In this document: positions 61,201 through 64,000 of the stretch, one piece after another
Numbering within the stretch: position 1 is the first letter of the stretch
How the letters are laid out: every line of letters begins with the position of its first letter
Origin: Rostratula benghalensis
Lineage: Eukaryota; Chordata; Aves; Charadriiformes; Rostratulidae
Assembly: GCA_013399305.1 (NCBI GenBank)
Contig: VXAI01000087.1
Location: 1,099,790 to 1,163,789 of the forward strand
DNA length: 64,000 bases
Reading direction: 5' to 3'
Notes under the pieces: generated by a model
Database searches by the model: none
Seen by the model: only the letters and a program-made list of their open reading frames with translations
What the model was told of the DNA's origin: nothing
Position numbers and translations under genes: made by a program

Positions 61201-63566
61201 GAACTGTTTGAAGAATCATGTAGCCATATTTTGGGGTTTCAGATGAATGCAGAATTTAGCCTTTTTTTGCAGCAATTTTTTCAAACCACCAACCAACAAA
61301 CCAAACACATTAGATTTGCATTGGATTTCTGCCTCCTCGCTCTACCTCCTGACTGTCCCAGGACAAAACCACAATCAGCCACCCTCCTCCCTCCTGGTTT
61401 GAAGAAGCCTTGGAAGCTGAGAGTGACTGAGCATTTCCCACTCATCCCCAAATTCTGATGAATTACCATTGTCCCCTTGCACCTTATTAATAAAAACTAA
61501 TGGATGTGAATAGGAATCTGTCAGAAAATAAATTAGTTGACTTTCTCTCTGAGCTGGACAACTTGGAGACACACTGAACTGTTGCACCATGGAATAGGAT
61601 TTACCACATATCAGCCAGTCCAAGGCAAATGTTCACAGCATACACACTGTCAGCCAACAGCAAACATGACAATGTAGTGAGCTCTGCATCAGAATTCAAG
61701 CTCAAAGTAATCTTATATTTAATCACAGCACAAAAAAAAATAAAAAATATATAGACAATATTTTGCCTGGGTCCTTGTTTAGGAAAAAAACCCCAAAGTG
61801 TAATAATAATTTCCACTTCCAGTCCCTATCAGTGCACTAGTAGGGAAGTAACAAATTGCTGCAGACAATATGCATGGAACTTAAGAGATGAAATGTGTAA
61901 CTGCTGTCACCTCTGTATTAGAGCACAGATATTGTGGTAAATCAATACAGACCGTGCTTGTCTTTCCATGCTGCATTCCCACCCATCTGCAGTGTTTCAT
62001 AACACTGAACACAAGTAAGACCAAAAAGTTGGTGATGTATTCAACAGATTTGACACTTACATAAGCTTTTCCTGCATAAATGAGTTGAAAAAGCAACATA
62101 TAGATGAGAACAGAGAAAACATCCTTCCCACACTTAGAATAAAGAGTACAGTCACCTTGGCAACATCTGTTCTAGCAGACAGAATTCTTCTTAATGTGCT
62201 GTTTAGCCTCTGAACTTTGGTCTCTTTGTTCTCGGATTCTTCCTGCTTTTCCAAGCAGTCCAGCTGCTCCTCCTTACCAATCTCCACCAGGGCCGGCCGA
62301 CAGGGTTCATCCAGAACAACTTCAAACTTCTTCATGAATTTAAAGAGAGTCCTAATTACCAAAGGAAGGCAAAAATGTTACAGGGTTTTATAAACCTGCC
62401 AATTTCTCAGCTGCTGGAAATCAATGTTCCCACTCTGTTATGAGCAGAAGAAACATTCTTGCATTTAAACATAACATCATAGAGATATCATCAGGAAGGA
62501 AGGTTCCAAATATGAAGCTTAATTCCAAGTTACCTGCGTATTTTTTCAACTGATTGTTTTATAGCCCAGAAGCTGACGTCATGCCACTTTGAAATTTTCA
62601 CAAATTCCTATTGGGAAAATAAATAATCAGTGGGATGACTTAGATTATTGCAATGAGGTACATAAATGATCTTTATAGCTGCAATGATCTGGCAGGCTTA
62701 AAATGCAAGACATTTTAGTAAGTGAGCAAATTACTGCATTGGCATCTTGTTCTAATTAACATCTGTGTCTACACTACAACTGCTGCAGAGCCAAGTGCTG
62801 TGAAATCCCAAGGGTCTTCACCGCGGGGTGAAAACCTCCATGGCTAAATGGGACTGACCCAACACCAGAGATTTCAACCAACCCCCCCACATCAAAATTA
62901 AATTATTCCTGAGGAAAATGTGAAGTATAGTGGGCATTTCAGTGGCCAACAGAGCTATTACATACATATTCAAGCAATATCTGTTTCTTTTATTAGAGTG
63001 GTATATTTTCTGAGCAAAGTTTCCTTTTACCTTAAGTTCCTTTTCTATGGGTTGACGCAGTTCAGTGATTCTGGCCTCAACGCACTCCGAAAATTGTTTA
63101 TAATAATTGTACAGATTCCACAGGATGCTGCACAGAACCTCTAGGAGGGACAGACAACAAGAAGCTTCTTTTAAAACAGGATATTCTTCAGTATCAAGAG
63201 GAGAAATACATACCCCTTTTTTATTATTCGGCAATCATGAAGCTTACCAAGTCGAAAAGATGGGGTAAACTGACCAACAACCTTCCAGGAAAATGGGAAA
63301 AACAGAAACACAGGCTTGTGGTGCATTTAGGAGCTTCATGATCTGGTTGGAAAGCCTTGAATGCCTGATGGTCAGGTTGTTGTAAAGAAGACTCAACAGG
63401 TGTAGCACTAACAACTTACCCTTTTCTGCTACTTGAGGCATCAGCAAGACATGGCAGTGGAAAACCAGCAGCGCCTGAAGTCGTGCCTGAAACTCTCCCA
63501 GGGTGGATCCTTCAATGAAAGCCTGTAGCGTGCTGAGCAGCGTTTTCAGATCCATTCGCTCCGTTT
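34068..63566 (-). CDS. MDN1: MDN1 (midasin), 5'-partial, last 33 coding exons
   Basis: Midasin is a giant (about 5600 residues) dynein-like AAA ATPase of the nucleolus and nucleoplasm. Its flexible tail ends in a VWFA/MIDAS domain, which grips the ubiquitin-like domains of the assembly factors WDR12 and NLE1. ATP-driven pulling strips them from pre-60S ribosomes. The window holds 33 minus-strand exons. They join without a frame break to 1727 residues plus stop. In this numbering, residues 1-790 are helical linker, about 790-1406 the Asp/Glu-rich arm, and about 1407-1727 the MIDAS domain. The MIDAS signature DDSSS is residues 1521-1525, and a conserved SDG follows at 1627-1629. The AAA ring lies beyond position 64000. 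Identity rests on near-verbatim match of the last 250 residues to the vertebrate protein as I remember it. Confidence 0.97.
35612..35754 (-). CDS. MDN1: MDN1 exon (residues 1618-1665)
   Basis: 143 bases, acceptor CTCAG, donor GTAAGT. Encodes [20 protein letters not shown] and [15 protein letters not shown]. The SDG turn (1627-1629) supplies a conserved acidic residue near the MIDAS metal site. Confidence 0.97.
36506..36872 (-). mobile_element. CR1 LINE 3' fragment (about 370 bases)
   Basis: Starts TGGAATCACAGAATGGTCC, continues through CACCTCCCACCAGACCAGG and CAGCACCCTCACAGCAAAG, and ends GTCTCCCTGGAGGCTGAAC. Located in an MDN1 intron. Confidence 0.92.
37814..37877 (-). CDS. MDN1: MDN1 exon (residues 1597-1617)
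   Basis: 64 bases, acceptor TGCAG, donor GTGAGT. Encodes [20 protein letters not shown]. The smallest MDN1 exon in the window. Confidence 0.96.
38801..38915 (-). CDS. MDN1: MDN1 exon (residues 1558-1596)
   Basis: 115 bases, acceptor TACAG, donor GTGCAG. Encodes [17 protein letters not shown] and [14 protein letters not shown], part of the VWFA domain. Confidence 0.97.
39011..39084 (-). CDS. MDN1: MDN1 exon (residues 1534-1557)
   Basis: 74 bases, acceptor GATAG, donor GTGAGT. Encodes [20 protein letters not shown] and IAVC, a helix and strand of the VWFA fold. Confidence 0.96.
39740..39914 (-). CDS. MDN1: MDN1 exon (residues 1475-1533): MIDAS DxSxS motif
   Basis: 175 bases, acceptor TTCAG, donor GTAAAA. 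Encodes [37 protein letters not shown] and [15 protein letters not shown]. Asp1521, Ser1523 and Ser1525 form the metal-ion-dependent adhesion site that binds the ubiquitin-like domains of WDR12 and NLE1. All three are present, so this copy looks functional. Confidence 0.98.
40521..40636 (-). CDS. MDN1: MDN1 exon (residues 1437-1474)
   Basis: 116 bases, acceptor TTTAG, donor GTAAGT. Encodes [19 protein letters not shown] and [13 protein letters not shown], highly conserved. The intron upstream carries the CR1 copy with the assembly gap. Confidence 0.97.
40925..41880 (-). mobile_element. CR1 LINE ORF2 fragment with reverse transcriptase motifs, interrupted by an assembly gap
   Basis: On the minus strand it encodes the CR1 reverse transcriptase block [20 protein letters not shown]. 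After it the frame shifts near 41715 and the catalytic FADD motif is degraded (FTD). [10 protein letters not shown] then follows and, after 420 unknown bases, the [11 protein letters not shown] tail. A dead retrotransposon copy in an MDN1 intron. Confidence 0.92.
40983..41402. other. Assembly gap, 420 N
   Basis: A run of N flanked on both sides by CR1 sequence of the same orientation, so the missing bases are probably CR1. Open frames drawn across it are artefacts. Confidence 0.99.
42368..42457 (-). CDS. MDN1: MDN1 exon (residues 1407-1436)
   Basis: 90 bases, phase 0 both ends, acceptor TCTAG, donor GTTTGT (weak). Encodes [17 protein letters not shown], a helix just before the VWFA fold. Confidence 0.93.
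44265..44422 (-). CDS. MDN1: MDN1 exon (residues 1354-1406)
   Basis: 158 bases, acceptor CGTAG, donor GTATGG. Encodes [19 protein letters not shown], then the conserved [14 protein letters not shown] that leads into the MIDAS domain. Confidence 0.95.
44459..44553 (-). mobile_element. CR1 LINE 3' tail
   Basis: CAGAATCACAGACTATCAGG, then GGTTGGAAGGGACCTTG and CAGTCCAATCCCCCTGCC. About 95 bases, only some 40 bases upstream of the acceptor side of an MDN1 exon (44265-44422) on the minus strand. Confidence 0.88.
45954..46127 (-). CDS. MDN1: MDN1 exon (residues 1296-1353)
   Basis: 174 bases, acceptor TACAG, donor GTACAT. Encodes [32 protein letters not shown] and [12 protein letters not shown]. 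Acidic arm, moderate conservation. Confidence 0.94.
46789..46990 (-). CDS. MDN1: MDN1 exon (residues 1229-1295)
   Basis: 202 bases, acceptor TGCAG, donor GTACGG. Encodes [30 protein letters not shown] and [12 protein letters not shown]. The [11 protein letters not shown] and HKRLRT blocks are basic islands within the acidic arm and could serve nuclear import (inference). Confidence 0.96.
47146..47247 (-). CDS. MDN1: MDN1 exon (residues 1195-1228)
   Basis: 102 bases, phase 0 both ends, acceptor CTCAG, donor GTTCAT (weak). Encodes [20 protein letters not shown] and KQSRKNTQ. The AEGHES and ASQK islands are conserved; charge switches from acidic to basic here. Confidence 0.94.
47608..47769 (-). 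CDS. MDN1: MDN1 exon (residues 1141-1194)
   Basis: 162 bases, phase 0 both ends, acceptor TTCAG, donor GTATGA. Encodes [19 protein letters not shown] and ends [12 protein letters not shown]. Acidic, low-complexity, poorly conserved. Confidence 0.93.
48044..48363 (-). CDS. MDN1: MDN1 exon (residues 1034-1140), extreme Asp/Glu-rich
   Basis: 320 bases, acceptor TCCAG, donor GTAGAG. It encodes low-complexity Glu/Asp/Gln/Ala sequence ([16 protein letters not shown], later [12 protein letters not shown]) ending ADQGLQPQ. Length and sequence differ much from mammals; only the start and end anchor the alignment. A 92-codon open frame in another register is a shadow. Confidence 0.94.
48977..49115 (-). 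CDS. MDN1: MDN1 exon (residues 988-1033)
   Basis: 139 bases, acceptor GACAG, donor GTACAG. Encodes the conserved [17 protein letters not shown], then [14 protein letters not shown] and a pure acidic EEEEEEDE stretch. Confidence 0.96.
49757..49900 (-). CDS. MDN1: MDN1 exon (residues 940-987)
   Basis: 144 bases, phase 0 both ends, acceptor TTAG, donor GTAAAA. Encodes [20 protein letters not shown] and a Glu/Lys/Gln-rich tail ending KIHEQIDE. Acidic arm. Confidence 0.95.
50115..50284 (-). CDS. MDN1: MDN1 exon (residues 883-939)
   Basis: 170 bases, acceptor CACAG, donor GTAAAG. Encodes [32 protein letters not shown] and [10 protein letters not shown]. About half the residues are Asp or Glu; the LDERLWGD and TGPGMDE islands are conserved. 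Confidence 0.96.
50972..51113 (-). CDS. MDN1: MDN1 exon (residues 836-882)
   Basis: 142 bases, acceptor TGCAG, donor GTTTGG (weak). Encodes [18 protein letters not shown], then the conserved [19 protein letters not shown]. Phase fixes the donor: one G is left to pair with AA of the next exon. Confidence 0.93.
51308..51445 (-). CDS. MDN1: MDN1 exon (residues 790-835) with GC donor
   Basis: 138 bases, phase 0 both ends, acceptor TGTAG. Encodes [18 protein letters not shown], then a Gly/Asp-rich [13 protein letters not shown]. The exon ends CAG|GCAAGT, a GC-AG intron donor matching the known minor consensus. It starts the Asp/Glu-rich arm. Confidence 0.94.
51574..51735 (-). CDS. MDN1: MDN1 exon (residues 736-789)
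   Basis: 162 bases, phase 0 both ends, acceptor TGCAG, donor GTAAGT. Encodes [35 protein letters not shown] and ELAQK. It is the last compact helical block before the acidic arm. Confidence 0.96.
52109..52281 (-). CDS. MDN1: MDN1 exon (residues 678-735)
   Basis: 173 bases, acceptor AACAG, donor GTAAAA. Encodes [18 protein letters not shown] and [16 protein letters not shown], ending SDKHK. Confidence 0.95.
52507..52659 (-). CDS. MDN1: MDN1 exon (residues 627-677)
   Basis: 153 bases. The acceptor AAAAG lies after a long pyrimidine tract (reading TTTTCTTTTCTTTTTTTTCC on the minus strand) and is fixed by phase; the donor is GTAAGT. Encodes [18 protein letters not shown], then an acidic tail [11 protein letters not shown]. 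Confidence 0.93.
53035..53261 (-). CDS. MDN1: MDN1 exon (residues 551-626)
   Basis: 227 bases, acceptor TGCAG, donor GTAAGG. Encodes [16 protein letters not shown], then [14 protein letters not shown] and [14 protein letters not shown]. Entry codon Trp and exit codon Gly are both split. Confidence 0.95.
53830..54300 (-). CDS. MDN1: MDN1 exon (residues 394-550), longest in window
   Basis: 471 bases, acceptor ACCAG, donor GTGAGT. It begins [13 protein letters not shown] and contains [12 protein letters not shown] and a variable Ser/Pro stretch, then the basic [14 protein letters not shown] and a long helix ending REALFYSW. Confidence 0.96.
55585..55700 (-). CDS. MDN1: MDN1 exon (residues 356-393)
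   Basis: 116 bases, acceptor TTTAG, donor GTATTT. Encodes [20 protein letters not shown] and RQRRSL. A longer open frame in another register overlaps it and is a shadow. Confidence 0.95.
56566..57113 (+). mobile_element. CR1 LINE 3' end with ORF2 C-terminus, plus orientation
   Basis: About 550 bases with an intact-looking stretch of the ORF2 C-terminus ([35 protein letters not shown] and [12 protein letters not shown]) and the 3' UTR, ending ACAATTCTGTGATT. Antisense to MDN1. The open frame of 152 codons is transposon-derived. Confidence 0.93.
57329..57434 (-). CDS. MDN1: MDN1 exon (residues 320-355)
   Basis: 106 bases, acceptor GTCAG, donor GTAAAA. Encodes [20 protein letters not shown] and ends LAPAK. 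Strongly conserved [15 protein letters not shown] block. Confidence 0.96.
58362..58488 (-). CDS. MDN1: MDN1 exon (residues 278-319)
   Basis: 127 bases, acceptor TCCAG, donor AC|GTACGT. Encodes [17 protein letters not shown] and HELDA. The donor is set by phase; the next GT four bases on would break the frame. The [10 protein letters not shown] block is a conserved landmark of the midasin tail. Confidence 0.94.
58657..58783 (-). mobile_element. CR1 LINE 3' fragment
   Basis: AGAATCATAGAATGGTTTGG, GGAAGGGACCTTAAAGATC and CACCAGACCAGGTTCTTC. About 125 bases, low divergence. Confidence 0.92.
59306..60045 (-). mobile_element. CR1 LINE 3' fragment, longest gap-free copy (about 740 bases)
   Basis: Starts AATCATAGAATCATCTGGGC. 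The minus strand encodes ORF2 pieces [34 protein letters not shown] and [18 protein letters not shown] in shifting frames. Several frame breaks show it is inactive. Confidence 0.92.
60498..60644 (-). CDS. MDN1: MDN1 exon (residues 229-277)
   Basis: 147 bases, acceptor TACAG, donor GTGAGC. Encodes [16 protein letters not shown], then the charged helix [18 protein letters not shown]. Confidence 0.95.
60809..60968 (-). CDS. MDN1: MDN1 exon (residues 176-228)
   Basis: 160 bases, acceptor CTCAG, donor GTTAAG (non-optimal at +3/+4). Encodes [16 protein letters not shown] and ends [10 protein letters not shown]. Confidence 0.94.
62156..62351 (-). CDS. MDN1: MDN1 exon (residues 110-175)
   Basis: 196 bases, acceptor ATTAG, donor GTGACT. 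Encodes [17 protein letters not shown] and a charged [11 protein letters not shown] stretch, ending ARTDVAK. The helical linker continues. Confidence 0.95.
62534..62607 (-). CDS. MDN1: MDN1 exon (residues 86-109)
   Basis: 74 bases, acceptor CAATAG, donor GTAACT. Encodes [19 protein letters not shown]. Leaves two bases of an Arg codon completed by the next exon. Confidence 0.94.
63031..63140 (-). CDS. MDN1: MDN1 exon (residues 49-85)
   Basis: 110 bases, acceptor TCCTAG, donor GTAAAA. Encodes [16 protein letters not shown] and ends QPIEKELK. It joins the previous exon through a split Glu codon. Confidence 0.94.
63420..63566 (-). CDS. MDN1: MDN1 exon (partial-protein residues 1-48)
   Basis: 147 bases, entering with two bases of a split codon, acceptor TTCAG, donor GTAAGT. 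Encodes [14 protein letters not shown] and [12 protein letters not shown], a helical stretch of the tail. It is the most 5' MDN1 exon found in the window. Confidence 0.93.
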
Positions 63567-63716
63567 CTGAACATTGCATCAGAAGTTAAGATGGAAACGA
63601 GGGGAAAACAAAACAACCCCACCACCCTGTACATGAAAAAATGTCATCTGCTCTTTGTAAACATCCAACTAAATGCGAGGCCTCTACTAGGAAAGGTTAA
63701 AAACAAAATAGGAAAG

Positions 63717-63742
63717 GGGTGTGGGGGTGGTGGTGGTGGTGC
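63717..63742. repeat. (GGT)n-rich tract
   Basis: GGGGTGTGGGGGTGGTGGTG and two more GGT units, G-rich on the plus strand, in an MDN1 intron. Confidence 0.8.
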
Positions 63743-64000
63743 AGAATTCTAATTTAATAAGTAAAAGGAACAAACACCACACTGGAGAAAGGAGAGGGGA
63801 CAAGAGAGGCAGCAGTAAGACAGTGACTGAGGAGGCCACCTACATGTCCAATTTCAGAATATTTTTATAACGAATACTTGCTATTCTCTGACCGAAGGCT
63901 TCTTTGGTCATGAGGAGCCATATTATAAATTAGTCACTGCCAGTTCCTTAACTCCTCAAAATTATCAAGACATAAATAGATATCAGAAGAATCTGTCAGA

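Larger units (their letters stand above)
54301..64000 (-). other. MDN1 introns of the 5' part of window
   Basis: Introns 54301-55584, 55701-57328, 57435-58361, 58489-60497, 60969-62155 and 62608-63030, plus the incomplete intron 63567-64000. They hold CR1 copies at 56566-57113, 58657-58783 and 59306-60045 and a GGT-rich tract at 63717-63742. I find no further MDN1 exon after 63566. Confidence 0.65.

Noticed and set aside
62352..62533. Possible box C/D snoRNA in a short MDN1 intron (minus-strand TGATGA at 62488-62493, CTGA at 62407-62410)
   Set aside because: Spacing is acceptable, but the terminal stem is only about three base pairs, the base before TGATGA is not a purine, and no clear D' box exists.

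Overview
The window is vertebrate nuclear DNA, most likely from a bird. It carries at least 13 pieces of CR1 LINE, the dominant avian retrotransposon, and its three genes (ANKRD6, LYRM2, MDN1) keep the order and orientation known from human chromosome 6q15. CR1 also occurs in crocodilians and turtles, so bird is an inference and the species cannot be fixed from this sequence. No bacterial, phage or CRISPR features were seen.

Layout: (1) 1-27746, plus strand: the 3' part of ANKRD6 (Diversin). Fourteen in-frame coding exons encode 754 residues; the first coding exon(s) lie upstream of the window. Six consecutive 99-base phase-0 exons each encode exactly one 33-residue ankyrin repeat. Charged and coiled-coil exons follow. 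Two extra coding-looking stretches in the introns (4670-4963 and 21412-21525) have phases compatible with ANKRD6 and may be alternative exons. (2) 27747-29695: intergenic, between convergent 3' ends. (3) 29696-31800, minus strand: LYRM2, complete in three exons (88 residues), with a CpG-rich TATA-less promoter. (4) 31800-33235: short intergenic stretch. (5) 33236-64000, minus strand: the 3' end of MDN1 (midasin), with 33 coding exons that join in frame to 1727 residues plus stop. They cover the tail after the AAA ring, the long Asp/Glu-rich arm and the complete C-terminal VWFA/MIDAS domain. The 5' two thirds of MDN1 lie beyond position 64000.

The three genes are neighbours but not a pathway. 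ANKRD6 is a cytoplasmic Wnt/planar-polarity scaffold, LYRM2 a mitochondrial LYR-motif assembly factor, and MDN1 a nuclear AAA ATPase that remodels pre-60S ribosomes. Exon limits were placed by reading splice sites and checking that every junction keeps codon phase. All 14 ANKRD6, 3 LYRM2 and 33 MDN1 exons pass that check, including one GC-AG intron in MDN1. There is one assembly gap of 420 N (40983-41402) inside a CR1 copy. I found no convincing new biological system. The best leads are the unexplained 98-codon coding-like stretch at 4670, the candidate ANKRD6 cassette exon at 21412, and the tandem duplication upstream of LYRM2.
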